64,000 nucleotides of DNA from Bacillus xiapuensis. GTDB taxonomy: Bacteria > Bacillota > Bacilli > Bacillales > Domibacillaceae. The stretch covers positions 2,029,875 to 2,093,874 of the forward strand of contig NZ_KZ454939.1 in the NCBI RefSeq assembly GCF_002797355.1, given 5' to 3'. The notes beneath the pieces were generated by a model, which worked only from the letters and a program-made list of their open reading frames with translations, did not search any database and was not told the DNA's origin. How positions within the stretch are numbered: the stretch's first letter is position 1; each line of letters opens with the position of its first letter. The translations under genes were made by a program, and so were the position numbers. Shown here piece after piece: positions 8,268 through 17,744 of this stretch.

Positions 8268-8807
8268 CTACACAACCGCTTCAAATCGCATATCCTCACC
8301 GGTATGAGAATGGATTTTCCCGCGCTTTACATGCGGCGCCTTTAACAGCTGAACCAGTTCCATCGTCAGCGATCCTTCATCGGTTATTATTCCACTGAAT
8401 TCAAAAAAGAAACGAACCCCGTTTGCTTCTTGATTGATCGAAAGATAGAGCCGGTTGTCGGCAAATTGTGCAATATGCTTCTCAATGGCGCCCAGAAGCG
8501 AAGCCATCCATTCTGTCAGCTTCTCATCATTTACGGCTATTGTACAATTTTGGTCTAAGATCTCATACTCCAGTTCAAAAGAATGGCCTTCCCAATTAAA
8601 GGTTAGGATCAATTCCGCGAAATTCGGCAAGCATAAATTGCATAAATGAGCTTCTTGGCGCGCCTGCACAATGGCCGTCTCAATGGCCCGCTCTGCTTCT
8701 TCTACTTTTCCAAGTGCCATAAAGCCTTTAATTAGCTGAATTTGATTCATCCAATCATGCCGGGCGTGCCGTATCGCCCGAATTACCGTCCAGTTTCTAT
8801 TTTCCAT
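8268..8807 (-). CDS. spo0B: Sporulation initiation phosphotransferase Spo0B
   Basis: Passes phosphate from Spo0F to Spo0A in the sporulation phosphorelay. The 179-residue protein has the helical hairpin that forms a dimeric four-helix bundle, with the phospho-accepting His in the motif RHDWMNQIQLIKG (about residue 17). A degenerate histidine-kinase-like C-terminal domain follows, without ATP-binding boxes. The position directly upstream of obg is conserved in Bacillus. No strong ribosome site is seen before the ATG, so expression may be low. Confidence 0.93.
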   Translation of the reverse strand: MENRNWTVIRAIRHARHDWMNQIQLIKGFMALGKVEEAERAIETAIVQARQEAHLCNLCLPNFAELILTFNWEGHSFELEYEILDQNCTIAVNDEKLTEWMASLLGAIEKHIAQFADNRLYLSINQEANGVRFFFEFSGIITDEGSLTMELVQLLKAPHVKRGKIHSHTGEDMRFEAVV

Positions 8808-9085
8808 GATTATTTCGCACAGGATTCCCCATGTTCAAAGCATATGAACGAACGCCAAGAGGGGGGAAAGACAAGTATACGATTCCTGCACTGCCTCCTC
8901 TCCCGAACAAACAACTGCAGCTGCTTATTTTCTGCCCTTATATTGCGGCTTTATATGCTAGTATAACAGAAATTAAGCAAAATAGAGATATCTATCTCCT
9001 ATCCCCATCAGCCTTTTAGTCAAAATGACGCCGCCCAAACGTTTGGCATTACTTTCCGGCTAGCCGTTTGTTTCTTTAATACAAA
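8808..9085 (-). promoter_or_regulatory. Upstream region of spo0B, possible extended -10 promoter
   Basis: About 330 bases separate spo0B from rpmA and hold no gene I can recognise. On the minus strand TGTTATACT near 8959-8967 has the form of an extended -10 box (TGnTATAAT with one change), with no good -35. It is a candidate promoter for spo0B-obg. The rpmA terminator lies just outside this stretch. Confidence 0.35.
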
Positions 9086-9116
9086 TAAAGCTCTAACCTG
9101 TTTGGTTAGAGCTTTA
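9086..9116 (-). terminator. Terminator after rpmA
   Basis: A 12-bp perfect stem (aaagctctaacc ... ggttagagcttt) with a short loop is followed on the minus strand by a T-rich tract. It ends the rplU-prp-rpmA operon. Confidence 0.85.
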
Positions 9117-9134
9117 CTAGCATCGATTTAGCAC

Positions 9135-9434
<300 letters not shown>

Positions 9435-9770
9435 TTAGTGAAAGTTAATGTTTATATGCTTGCTATAATCCCGTTCGATCGTCTGCAGGGAAACAACCAT
9501 CCCTTCCAGCAGCAGTTGAACCTTCTCCTGTTCGCCATCCGGAATGTTTTCCGGAACGATACAGCGGAGAAACCCTCCATTCCTTCCTTGTTCGATTTGC
9601 AGTTTTGCCTCCGTTAAAGAAAGAATGGCATTCAATGCTCCGAAAGACACAGCGGTTGCCGCCGCACAGACAAGATCTTTACCGTATTCAGCAAATTCCG
9701 CATGCCCTTCCATGGTGAAAGAAGTAATCTTTCCTGAAGGACCATGCTTCTTTATAGTTACTTGAATCAT
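9435..9770 (-). CDS. prp: Ribosomal-processing cysteine protease Prp (YsxB)
   Basis: Removes the N-terminal extension of ribosomal protein L27. The 111-residue protein carries the catalytic pair of the family: His in MEGHAEFAEYGKDLVC and Cys at the end of that segment, followed by AAATAVSF. It lies between rplU and rpmA as in nearly all Firmicutes whose L27 has the extension, and the matching cleavage motif LQFFASKKG is present in the next gene. Confidence 0.95.
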   Translation of the reverse strand: MIQVTIKKHGPSGKITSFTMEGHAEFAEYGKDLVCAAATAVSFGALNAILSLTEAKLQIEQGRNGGFLRCIVPENIPDGEQEKVQLLLEGMVVSLQTIERDYSKHININFH

Positions 9771-9782
9771 AGGAGCATCGCC

Positions 9783-10091
9783 TTATGCGTTGATTTTCTC
9801 AATCACAACTTTAGTGTATGGCTGACGATGACCTTGTTTTCTGCGATAGTTTTTCTTCGCTTTGAACTTGAAAACCGTAATTTTCTTTTGACGGCCTTGT
9901 TTTTCTACCTTCGCTGTAACAGTAGCTCCCTCAACAATCGGGTTGCCTACTTTTACGTTTTCGCCGCCAACGAATAATACTTGATCAAATGTAACAGAAT
10001 CGCCTGCTTCTGCGTCCAGCTTCTCAACGTAGATAGCTTGGCCTTCTTCTACCTTCACTTGCTTACCGCCAGTTTCGATAATTGCGTACAT
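9783..10091 (-). CDS. rplU: 50S ribosomal protein L21
   Basis: A primary 23S rRNA-binding protein of 102 residues, starting [18 protein letters not shown] and ending with the basic segment [17 protein letters not shown], both typical. The ATG at 10091 was preferred to a GTG 9 bases upstream because the ribosome site AAGGAGGTG overlaps the GTG. It is the first gene of the rplU-prp-rpmA operon and is preceded by an L21 leader RNA. Confidence 0.97.
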   Translation of the reverse strand: MYAIIETGGKQVKVEEGQAIYVEKLDAEAGDSVTFDQVLFVGGENVKVGNPIVEGATVTAKVEKQGRQKKITVFKFKAKKNYRRKQGHRQPYTKVVIEKINA

Positions 10092-10094
10092 GAC

Positions 10095-10200
10095 TTGCAC
10101 CTCCTTAATGAACTCAGACTCGCCATTCGCAGGTGGTCTGCCGCAGGCAAACGCTTATACCTGTTATGAGCGGTTGTAGCACGGGTGCTACAAACAATAA
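10095..10200 (-). ncRNA. L21 leader (5' UTR autoregulatory structure)
   Basis: The roughly 110-base transcribed leader contains a hairpin (TTGTAGCACCCGTGCTACAA on the minus strand), the segment AGCGTTTGCCTGCGGCAGAC and a region ending in the ribosome site. The position and these elements match the L21 leader of low-GC Gram-positives, where L21 is thought to bind its own mRNA. The exact edges are estimated. Confidence 0.75.
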
Positions 10201-10207
10201 CATCAAA

Positions 10208-10236
10208 ATCTTATCACTTACGCAAGCGGGTGTCAA
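10208..10236 (-). promoter_or_regulatory. Sigma-A promoter of rplU-prp-rpmA
   Basis: On the minus strand TTGACA (10236-10231), a 17-base spacer and TAAGAT (10213-10208) form a near-consensus vegetative promoter just upstream of the L21 leader and just downstream of the rng stop codon. Confidence 0.85.
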
Positions 10237-10247
10237 CACATTTCTGA

Positions 10248-11693
10248 TCATTGATTCGATAGCTCATCTGCTGTACCGGCTCGAATGATATTTCCGACCG
10301 GCACAGGGCCATTGATCAGCCGGTACAAGATCCTTTTGTGCAGCAGACGTTCCAGCTGCTGATGGTATTCGTTTTGTTCTCCGGCAAAGACGGCTTTCAC
10401 ATCCGCTGTCACTTCCAGCAATATCGCCTCATGCTCATCACGCGCATATTCCAGCAGCTTGCGTTCCAATTCAAAAGCCATCGTTTCCGCACTTTTGACA
10501 CGGCCGTTTCCACGGCAAACGGCACAAGGAACGGTGAGTGTTTCCAAAAGGGAAGATTTCGTTTTTTTTCTCGTAATCTGCATGAGTCCAAGAGAAGTGA
10601 ATTCGCGCACCGTCATCGATTTGGGATCCTTTTTAGCCTCCGACTTCATCAGCCTCTCAATTTCCCGGCGGTCTTTATCGCTGAACATATCGATGAAGTC
10701 TATGATGATAATGCCGCTAATATCACGAAGCCGCAGCTGCCGGGCCGCTTCCCGGGCCGCTTCCTTATTCGTTAGTAGCACCGTTTGCGCCTGGCTGCTT
10801 TTTCCGGTGAACTTCCCGGTGTTCACATCCATCACTGTCATTGCTTCCGTCTTCTCGATAACTAAGAAACCGCCGCTCGGAAGCCAGACGATTCTTTTCA
10901 GGGCTTTCTCTGCCTGCCCTTCAAGCCCATTGGCTGAGAATATATCCTCGGCAGCAGAATGGAACGAGGCCGGCCATTGTTCCTCCTGATAGCGCCAGTC
11001 CGCCCTTAATTCAGATAAAAATTCACTGCTGTCACAAATCAGCTCTCCTGTCTTTAAAGCTTGCATCCGCGCAAAGGCTTCCTCTTTTAATAGTGGCTTT
11101 TCCATCAATAAAGCCGGCGCCTTAGCAGCAGAAGCTTTTTTCAGCAGCTGTTTATGCTGCTTCCTCAGCTCATTCCACTCAGACAGCAAGCGCTCTTCAG
11201 GCACTTCAAAGGCGGCGGTTCGAACAATCAGTCCTTCTTCCCCGCGCTTGTGCTGTGAAGCCCAGTCAGCAAGGCGCTGGCGCTTCTCCTGCTGAGCAAC
11301 CTTTTTGGACAGCGCCGTGTAGCCTCCCTCAGGCAAATAAACGAGCCACTCTCCCGGCCACTCGATTATGGCGCTCAAGCGCGGCCCTTTCGTATCTGTC
11401 TCATCCTTAATGACTTGAACAATTATCTTCTGCCCTTGATGAACAACTTCTCCAATCGGCCTGCCGCCATGACCCGGGATCTGGTCGCGGTGCAAATAGC
11501 CGTTTTGCTCCAGACCGATATTCACGAAGCAAGCGTTCATCCCCTTCTCCACTTTTGTAATAACACCATAGTATGTAAAGCCGACGCGTGAAAGATGAGA
11601 CGGCTGAAAGATATGAAGCTGCTCCAGGCGCCCGTTTTCAACAACCGCCAGCCGCTTTTCTCGCGCCTTTGCGCTGACTATCAGTGTGTGCAT
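10248..11693 (-). CDS. rng: Ribonuclease E/G family endoribonuclease (RNase G)
   Basis: A single-strand-specific endoribonuclease of about 481 residues. The N-terminus (MHTLIVSAKAREKRLAVVE) leads into an S1 RNA-binding domain (GVITKVEKGMNACFVNIG). The magnesium-binding aspartates lie in VMDVNTGKF and IIIDFIDMF, and the zinc-link motif is CAVCRGNG. The ATG at 11693 is chosen because RNase G proteins start at this sequence; a TTG overlapping the spoIVFB stop would add 20 basic residues. The gene lies between spoIVFB and rplU. It is absent from B. subtilis at this place but common in other Bacillaceae. Confidence 0.93.
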   Translation of the reverse strand: MHTLIVSAKAREKRLAVVENGRLEQLHIFQPSHLSRVGFTYYGVITKVEKGMNACFVNIGLEQNGYLHRDQIPGHGGRPIGEVVHQGQKIIVQVIKDETDTKGPRLSAIIEWPGEWLVYLPEGGYTALSKKVAQQEKRQRLADWASQHKRGEEGLIVRTAAFEVPEERLLSEWNELRKQHKQLLKKASAAKAPALLMEKPLLKEEAFARMQALKTGELICDSSEFLSELRADWRYQEEQWPASFHSAAEDIFSANGLEGQAEKALKRIVWLPSGGFLVIEKTEAMTVMDVNTGKFTGKSSQAQTVLLTNKEAAREAARQLRLRDISGIIIIDFIDMFSDKDRREIERLMKSEAKKDPKSMTVREFTSLGLMQITRKKTKSSLLETLTVPCAVCRGNGRVKSAETMAFELERKLLEYARDEHEAILLEVTADVKAVFAGEQNEYHQQLERLLHKRILYRLINGPVPVGNIIRAGTADELSNQ

Positions 11694-11749
11694 ACCAAAA
11701 ACCCGCCTTCTCCTCTTTTGTTCCACTTTACTCGGCCGGCGAGGATTCG

Positions 11750-12607
11750 TCAATGAATCGGCAGCAACTCAATCAGACGCGCCGTCGTTCTTTTTTCTGA
11801 AAAGTAGGCATGCAGCAGTTCGTTTTCATCCAGGCGCACGCGCTCTCCTCCCTTGATCGAGACGTAGACAATATGCTTTGTATTGCGGCGGAACCGCTCA
11901 AGCACCTTCCCGATCTCCAGCTCGCCATCAGCCGGCAGCGGCTGCAAGGCAGATGCAGCCGGCTGATTGCCATAATGCCTTTCCAGCAAAAAGCGGATGA
12001 ACGTATAATGCTTCTCCTTCCACTCCCGCCAAAGAGCGGCCGCTAAGTAGAGCAGGACTAGCCAAGCCTGCAAGTGAAACGAAAAAAAGAGCAGCACCCC
12101 CGCTTGAAGGAGGACGAGCAGCGCCGCTGACGATAGAATCGTCAAATGAACCGCTGCAAGAAATGGTCTAGTCATCGAGAAGAACAGCAGCAAAAGCTTG
12201 CCGCCATCCAGCGGGTATACGGGCAGGAGATTAAACAAGAGGATGGCTGCATTAAACTGCATGAACGTATGGTAGACCATATCGGGAAGCAAGCTGAATT
12301 CATGCAAAAGCCAGGCGGCCGCAAACATCCAAAGATGCTGAACCGGACCGGCTAATATAACAAGCAGTTCTTCCTTTATCGGCCGATTGCCGTGCTCGTC
12401 CACTTCGGCGACTCCCCCAAAGGGCAAAAAGATAATCTGCTTAATTCTCCAGCGGAAGACATGAGCCATCCAGGCGTGGCCGAATTCGTGAACAGCAATA
12501 ATAAAAAATATAAGCAGCAGCTCCCTAAAATGCCCTGTCCATGCAGAAACTGCAATCATAAGCCACAGAAGCGGATGCAGATGCACTTTTCTCAGCAGTT
12601 TATTCAA
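11750..12607 (-). CDS. spoIVFB: Site-2 intramembrane metalloprotease SpoIVFB
   Basis: Cleaves pro-sigma-K inside the outer forespore membrane, activating late mother-cell transcription. The 285-residue protein has about six hydrophobic segments, the zinc motif HEFGH (about residue 40) and the second active-site motif NLLPVYPLDGGK. The C-terminal part is a soluble CBS-like domain (LERFRRNTKHIVYVSIKGG). The start overlaps the end of spoIVFA, so the inhibitor and the protease are translationally coupled. Confidence 0.95.
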   Translation of the reverse strand: MNKLLRKVHLHPLLWLMIAVSAWTGHFRELLLIFFIIAVHEFGHAWMAHVFRWRIKQIIFLPFGGVAEVDEHGNRPIKEELLVILAGPVQHLWMFAAAWLLHEFSLLPDMVYHTFMQFNAAILLFNLLPVYPLDGGKLLLLFFSMTRPFLAAVHLTILSSAALLVLLQAGVLLFFSFHLQAWLVLLYLAAALWREWKEKHYTFIRFLLERHYGNQPAASALQPLPADGELEIGKVLERFRRNTKHIVYVSIKGGERVRLDENELLHAYFSEKRTTARLIELLPIH

Positions 12608-13256
12608 AAGGAATCACCTGATTCGGGTCAACAAATTGCCCTCCTTTTTTAATCGCAAGATAAAAACCTCCGCTGCCTCCATCTTCCCCCTGCTTCGCGT
12701 AAGCCAGCACACTGCCGGCTTTAACTTGCTGATAGGGCTGAACAGCCGTGGAAGTAAGATGGCCATACCATGACTCACTATCGTCAGGATGCTGCACGAT
12801 CACCGTCTCTCCCAGCTCTTCCTTTTTCCCGGCAAAAATAACCGTTCCGTCCTTGATGGCCTTCACTTGTTCCTGCGGTCCGGTTTCTACGATAATGCCT
12901 TTTCCATTCGACTGAAAATCTTCCAGAATACGCCCCGATGCGGGCAGTGCATAGCCTTGGGGAGCCGCGGAGTCTTCTTTGTTGCTCCAGCCATCCGCAG
13001 TAAAGGGCAGCGGCTCTCCAAACGCCGATTCATACCATTCGGCTGCCTTGGAAAACTGAAATTCCTTCTCCATCGTCTTAGAAAACCACATCCGCCCCTC
13101 CTCAAGCACAGGTGACGGATGCTTGTACAGAATCGCCACGATCAGTAAAAAAGCAGCAGACGCCAGCACTTTGAACACAAAGCGCTCCAGGCTGAACAGC
13201 GGATGAATGTTTTTTGGCTCCTCATGCAGCGGCAAAAGCTCTTTTTCCTCTTCCAC
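12600..13256 (-). CDS. spoIVFA: SpoIVFA, inhibitor and partner of SpoIVFB (M23-like)
   Basis: Holds SpoIVFB inactive in the forespore membrane until signals from the forespore arrive. The 218-residue protein has an N-terminal cytoplasmic part, one membrane segment (FVFKVLASAAFLLIVAILY) and a C-terminal M23/LytM-like domain (KDGTVIFAGKKEELGETVIV ... WYGHL). The complete set of zinc ligands of active M23 peptidases is not present, as in other SpoIVFA proteins. The GTG at 13256 was chosen because GAGGAGTG lies at the right distance; upstream Met codons lack a ribosome site. Confidence 0.9.
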   Translation of the reverse strand: MEEEKELLPLHEEPKNIHPLFSLERFVFKVLASAAFLLIVAILYKHPSPVLEEGRMWFSKTMEKEFQFSKAAEWYESAFGEPLPFTADGWSNKEDSAAPQGYALPASGRILEDFQSNGKGIIVETGPQEQVKAIKDGTVIFAGKKEELGETVIVQHPDDSESWYGHLTSTAVQPYQQVKAGSVLAYAKQGEDGGSGGFYLAIKKGGQFVDPNQVIPFE

Positions 13257-13488
13257 CTGAATCACTCCTCTTTCTGAACGGTTCTTACTAAAAGCTATGA
13301 TGAACAGGCTGAAATAAGAAGCGCATTTTGCAAGCACCGTTTATTCAGGTTTTCTGCTGTGAGTTCAAGCCAGTCAAACAAGCCGGTTGCCTGTGTCTTG
13401 CCTTCGTCCCTTCATAAGCGAATCTTCCCCCAGCCTTGCGCCTCACCTGACAAGCATTTTCCATTCGGGAAAAGGGTCCTCTCCCATT

Positions 13489-13531
13489 AAAAAGAGCGCA
13501 GGCTGCGTCATTCTAGACACTGCCTGCACTC
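13489..13531 (-). terminator. Terminator of the mreBCD-minCD operon
   Basis: On the minus strand GAGTGCAGGC pairs with GCCTGCGCTC around an 18-base loop and is followed by TTTTT, just after the minD stop. The remaining bases up to spoIVFA (13257-13488) show no gene. Confidence 0.8.
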
Positions 13532-13551
13532 TGAGCTGGTTCAATCCTATC

Positions 13552-14361
13552 TTATTTGGAGCGCACACCAAAGAATTTCTTCAGCTTAGTAAAGAATCCT
13601 TCTTTCACTTCATCCAATTGCTGAAGAGGGACAGATTCCCCCAGAATTCTTCTGGCAATATTACGGTATGCAATAGAGGCGCGATTGTTTGGATTGTGGG
13701 CAACTGGCTCCCCGTTATGGGATGACTTGATGACTTCATCATCGTCCACAACGATGCCGAGGAGCTCGATGGATAAATGCGTGACGACTTCATCCACATC
13801 TAACATATCCCCCTGCTGCATCATATGATTGCGGATGCGGTTAACGATCAGCTTGGGTGATTCCATATGCTCTTCTTTTTCCAGCAATCCAATGACGCGA
13901 TCAGCATCGCGTACGGATGATTTCTCCGGCGTCGTGACAATGATCGCTTTATCGGCTCCAGCAACGGCATTTTTGTAGCCTTGTTCAATGCCAGCCGGAC
14001 AATCTATTAAAATGTAATCAAAATCTTGCTTTAACTCCTCCATCAGCTTCTTCATCTGTTCCGGCGTGACAGCTGATTTATCTGTCGTTTGAGCAGCCGG
14101 AAGCAGATACAACAGGTCGTTAAACCGCTTATCCTTCACGAGCGCCTGATGGATCTTGCAGCGCTCTTCCACCACATCCACCAAGTCATAAATAATGCGG
14201 TTTTCAAGCCCCATCACTACGTCTAAGTTTCTTAGACCAATATCTGTATCGACTAGACAAACTTTCTTTTCCTGCAGAGCAAGCGCTGTGCCTAAATTAG
14301 CCGAAGTGGTCGTTTTGCCGACTCCGCCTTTTCCAGATGTAACGACTATAGCCTCACCCAC
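13552..14361 (-). CDS. minD: Septum-site determining ATPase MinD
   Basis: A membrane-cycling ATPase that recruits MinC and blocks division near poles. It has 269 residues. The deviant Walker A is GKGGVGKTT (residues 10-18), switch motifs include DTDIGLRNLDVVMG, and Walker B is YILIDCPAG. The C-terminal amphipathic membrane-targeting helix is FFTKLKKFFGVRSK. It overlaps the end of minC by 8 bases. Confidence 0.97.
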   Translation of the reverse strand: MGEAIVVTSGKGGVGKTTTSANLGTALALQEKKVCLVDTDIGLRNLDVVMGLENRIIYDLVDVVEERCKIHQALVKDKRFNDLLYLLPAAQTTDKSAVTPEQMKKLMEELKQDFDYILIDCPAGIEQGYKNAVAGADKAIIVTTPEKSSVRDADRVIGLLEKEEHMESPKLIVNRIRNHMMQQGDMLDVDEVVTHLSIELLGIVVDDDEVIKSSHNGEPVAHNPNNRASIAYRNIARRILGESVPLQQLDEVKEGFFTKLKKFFGVRSK

Positions 14362-15040
14362 TGTAGCTTCCCCCTTTAAACGTAGAAATATCCGGTCTCA
14401 GATGCTTTAACACCTGCAAGCGGTCCACAACAATCTGGTTGGAATCATCTATGTAAGCACATTCTGTTTCCAAAGCATCCTCTACTTCATAGCGGTCGGG
14501 CGCACGGTTTAAGCAGCGGCTGATTCTCAGCTGCGTCGGCATCATTTGGCCCGCTACGACCACTGCTGCATCGTCTCCGTAGCAGCCTGCATGAGCCATG
14601 CCCCGCAGCTTCCCCATGATAAAAATATTTCCTCCTGCTCTCACCGTTCCTCCCGGGTTGACATCGCCAATCAAAAGCAAATGTCCCGGAACCTCCACGA
14701 TCTGTCCCGAACGGACGCGCCCTGTATAGGAAACAATTTCGCTCTCTTCTCTCCAGCGTGTCGCTTCTTCCACGGTCACCAAATTAGATTTAACTTGCTC
14801 TACAACAAGATTTTGGCGTTTTCGAATGATCTCGGTAATTTCTTCTATATCCTCGTCTAATAAATAACGGTTTCCCGCTTGAACAGTGACTGAAATGATT
14901 GAGCCGTTTTCCTGGTCATTTACGGCATCCATTTTTTCCTTCAGCTCCTCCAATAAAGCATCATAGGAGCATTTGTCATTCAGATGCAAGGTCAAGCCGT
15001 CTTTTGTTCCTTTAATGACCACATTCTGTTTCGTCTTCAT
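14354..15040 (-). CDS. minC: Septum-site determining protein MinC
   Basis: An inhibitor of FtsZ polymerisation that works with MinD. The 228-residue protein has the N-terminal FtsZ-inhibiting domain (residues 1-100) and the C-terminal beta-helix MinD-binding domain (GQIVEVPGHLLLIGDVNPGG, then AGGNIFIMGKLRG). The ATG at 15040 follows AGAGGTGA and matches the family start; an in-frame Met 13 codons upstream is less likely. Confidence 0.95.
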   Translation of the reverse strand: MKTKQNVVIKGTKDGLTLHLNDKCSYDALLEELKEKMDAVNDQENGSIISVTVQAGNRYLLDEDIEEITEIIRKRQNLVVEQVKSNLVTVEEATRWREESEIVSYTGRVRSGQIVEVPGHLLLIGDVNPGGTVRAGGNIFIMGKLRGMAHAGCYGDDAAVVVAGQMMPTQLRISRCLNRAPDRYEVEDALETECAYIDDSNQIVVDRLQVLKHLRPDISTFKGGSYSG

Positions 15041-15112
15041 AGCATGTACTTCACCTCTGTTGTCCAAATAATTCGACAAGCCTTCTTGTTATTCCTCTTT
15101 TCTATTCCGGCA

Positions 15113-15631
15113 TCAATAGTCATGGTACATGCGATCGAGCTTTTCAAAGGCTATCTTAATCGGAATGACAAAAATCAAATAGAATAAGAGGTTAAGAGTT
15201 AATGTCGGCCATAAGCGAATCGACAAGAAATCCGGGACCGTCAGCTCTGTCCGCTGAACAAGCACATTCAGCTGGAACATCACAAACTCCAAGAGAAAAA
15301 GACCGAACATTACGATAAACGCTACGATGAGTACATTGTTCTGCAGTGCTTTCACCAATTTCGATGTAATATACACAAGCAGCGGCAAGAAGAACATATA
15401 AGCGCCGAGAATGCCTGTGTAAAAAATATCAAACAGAAAGCCGAAGATGAACCCGTACTTGATCGCTGTATTGCGGTCAAAGAAAATGCTCATTAATAAC
15501 AGACCCACCGCGAAAAAGTGCGGAGTGATTACATATTGGCCATCAAAGGCATGATCCGGAAACCATAGCATGAAGAGACTGTCACTGTAAAATAGCGCCG
15601 TCATGAACAAAGGAAGGAAAAGCCGCTTCAC
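15113..15631 (-). CDS. mreD: Rod-shape determining protein MreD
   Basis: An integral membrane protein of the elongasome. It has 172 residues with about five hydrophobic segments (for example VITPHFFAVGLLLMSIFF) and no catalytic motif, as expected. The GTG start overlaps the stop codon of mreC. Confidence 0.93.
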   Translation of the reverse strand: MKRLFLPLFMTALFYSDSLFMLWFPDHAFDGQYVITPHFFAVGLLLMSIFFDRNTAIKYGFIFGFLFDIFYTGILGAYMFFLPLLVYITSKLVKALQNNVLIVAFIVMFGLFLLEFVMFQLNVLVQRTELTVPDFLSIRLWPTLTLNLLFYLIFVIPIKIAFEKLDRMYHDY

Positions 15632-16521
15632 AGATTTCCCTCCTCAACATAGACTTGCTTGCGCTCTTTTTTCTCTGGCAGCACCGTTGTCATGCCGCGT
15701 TTGGCTACCATAACATGCTCCAGATCCCGCAGTTCAGCCGCCGGTTCAATTAAAGCCGTCTGCGTTAAACCAAACTGATCAGGCTTCAGCTTTTTGACCT
15801 TGCCGATAATCAGGCCTTTAGGAAAGACACCGCCTTTTCCTGAGGTCGTCACCGCCATGCCCTTCTTCACTTTGGAATCATAAGGAATTTTGGTCATCAG
15901 CAGGGTGTTCTTTTTCTTATCATAGCCTTCTATCAGCCCGTAAACATTTTTTTTGCCTTGAATGACAGCCGATACACGGTTCCGCGGGTCATGGGCACTG
16001 AGCAGCTGAACGGTTGAAGTGAATTTGGACGTGCTTTTGACTTTTCCTATAAGTCCCTTTGCTGTCATCACCGCCATGTTCGGCTGCACACCGCTCGCTT
16101 CTCCTTTGTCGATCGTGATCACATCAAACCACCGGTCAGGGTTTTGCGCAAGGACAGTGGCTTGAACCGGATCATAATCTGCTAAACTCTCTTTTTTTTC
16201 AATGATCTCTCTGAGCTCTTTATTATCCTTTTCTAAGCGGGTCACATCGCTTTCAAGCTGAGCCAGCTCATCTAATCGGACCTTCAGCTTTTCATTTTCC
16301 TTATATGTATTCCGCAAATTGCCAATGTCATCAAAAAAACCTGCAATTCCGCTGGCAGGCTTAGACACAATCGTTTGCCCCAAACCGACGACATCCTTTA
16401 CAAATTGCTCCGGCCAGGAAATGTTTTCCCGATCACGAAGAGAAAAGCCAATTAAAGCAACAAGAACGATGATGCTGCCGAGAAGAATGATTAAACGCTT
16501 GTTTGTAAAAAAATGTGGCAT
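15628..16521 (-). CDS. mreC: Rod-shape determining protein MreC
   Basis: A bitopic membrane protein that organises cell-wall synthases along the cell. It has about 297 residues: an N-terminal membrane anchor (LIILLGSIIVLVALIGFSL), a coiled coil (about 75-110, ENEKLKVRLDELAQLESDVT) and the beta-barrel MreC domain with GLIGKV and GGVFPKGLIIGKV. The ATG at 16521 has ribosome site GAGGTGG. Confidence 0.95.
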   Translation of the reverse strand: MPHFFTNKRLIILLGSIIVLVALIGFSLRDRENISWPEQFVKDVVGLGQTIVSKPASGIAGFFDDIGNLRNTYKENEKLKVRLDELAQLESDVTRLEKDNKELREIIEKKESLADYDPVQATVLAQNPDRWFDVITIDKGEASGVQPNMAVMTAKGLIGKVKSTSKFTSTVQLLSAHDPRNRVSAVIQGKKNVYGLIEGYDKKKNTLLMTKIPYDSKVKKGMAVTTSGKGGVFPKGLIIGKVKKLKPDQFGLTQTALIEPAAELRDLEHVMVAKRGMTTVLPEKKERKQVYVEEGNL

Positions 16522-16594
16522 ACATTCCACCTCTGTATTTTTGCATTAGGTTAGAATCCGGCAGCAGCCAGCCGCTGCCGGATAACTGTTGGCC

Positions 16595-17611
16595 TTATTT
16601 GTTTCTGTTTTTAAATAAATCAATATGATCAAGCGCCATGCCCGTACCAACGGCCACACAATCTAGCGGATTTTCCGCAATGATCACAGGCATATTCGTT
16701 TCATTGCTGATGACCTTGTCCAAATTGCGCAACAAAGCACCGCCGCCTGTAAGAACAATTCCGCGATCCATAATATCGGCAGCCAGCTCAGGAGGTGTTT
16801 TCTCCAGCGTGCTTTTGACCGTATCCACTATAGCATAGACGGTATCCTTCAGCGCCTCTGCTATTTCTTCTCCTGTAATTTCAATCGTTTTAGGCAGTCC
16901 CGTTAACAAATCACGGCCGCGGATTTCCATATTTGGAATGTCCTCAAAATCACCCGCTGAACCGATTTCCATTTTAATCGTTTCGGATGTGCGGTCCCCG
17001 ATTAATAAATTGTATTGTTTGCGGATATAGGCGACGATCGCATCGTCCATTTCATCCCCGGCCACACGCAGTGATTGACTCGTTACAATTCCTCCAAGAG
17101 AAATAATCGCCACTTCCGTTGTTCCCCCGCCGATATCCACGACCATGCTTCCCGTTGGTTCCCATACAGGAAGATTGGCGCCGATCGCGGCCGCAAACGG
17201 TTCTTCGATCGTATAAGCATCGCGAGCCCCCGCCTGGCGAGCGGCATCAATGACAGCGCGCTCTTCCACAGCCGTAATTCCTGAAGGAACACAAATCATC
17301 ACGTAAGGCTTGCTCGCAAACATGCCTTTGCCGTTTTTAGTCGCCTGTTTAATATAATATTTAATCATAGTCGCTGTCGTTTCGTAATCCGCGATGACCC
17401 CGTCCTTCATCGGACGTGTCGCTACAACATTGCCCGGTGTCCGGCCAATCATTTTCTTAGCGTCGTTACCGACCGCCACGATTTGCTTCGTATCAGTTTG
17501 AAGCGCCACAACTGACGGTTCGCGCACGACAACCCCTTTTCCTTTTAAATAAACGAGCGTATTCGCCGTTCCTAAGTCAATTCCAAGATCTCGGCTTCCA
17601 ATTCCAAACAT
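16595..17611 (-). CDS. mreB: Rod-shape determining actin homologue MreB
   Basis: Forms membrane-bound filaments that guide lateral wall synthesis. It has 338 residues with the actin-fold motifs: phosphate-1 GIDLGTANT, phosphate-2 [13 protein letters not shown] and the adenosine loop [11 protein letters not shown]. The ribosome site GAAAGGGAG precedes the ATG. It is the first gene of mreBCD-minCD and lies downstream of radC, as in B. subtilis. Confidence 0.98.
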   Translation of the reverse strand: MFGIGSRDLGIDLGTANTLVYLKGKGVVVREPSVVALQTDTKQIVAVGNDAKKMIGRTPGNVVATRPMKDGVIADYETTATMIKYYIKQATKNGKGMFASKPYVMICVPSGITAVEERAVIDAARQAGARDAYTIEEPFAAAIGANLPVWEPTGSMVVDIGGGTTEVAIISLGGIVTSQSLRVAGDEMDDAIVAYIRKQYNLLIGDRTSETIKMEIGSAGDFEDIPNMEIRGRDLLTGLPKTIEITGEEIAEALKDTVYAIVDTVKSTLEKTPPELAADIMDRGIVLTGGGALLRNLDKVISNETNMPVIIAENPLDCVAVGTGMALDHIDLFKNRNK

Positions 17612-17744
17612 ACAGGTATCTCCCTTTCTTAATCCGTTACTTTTATAGTGATTGATCCAACCTAATTATTTGCTTTTTTCGACATAAACAACTAGTAAAA
17701 ATCATAACTTATATTATAACTTAATGAAAAAAAAAATCCTAGCA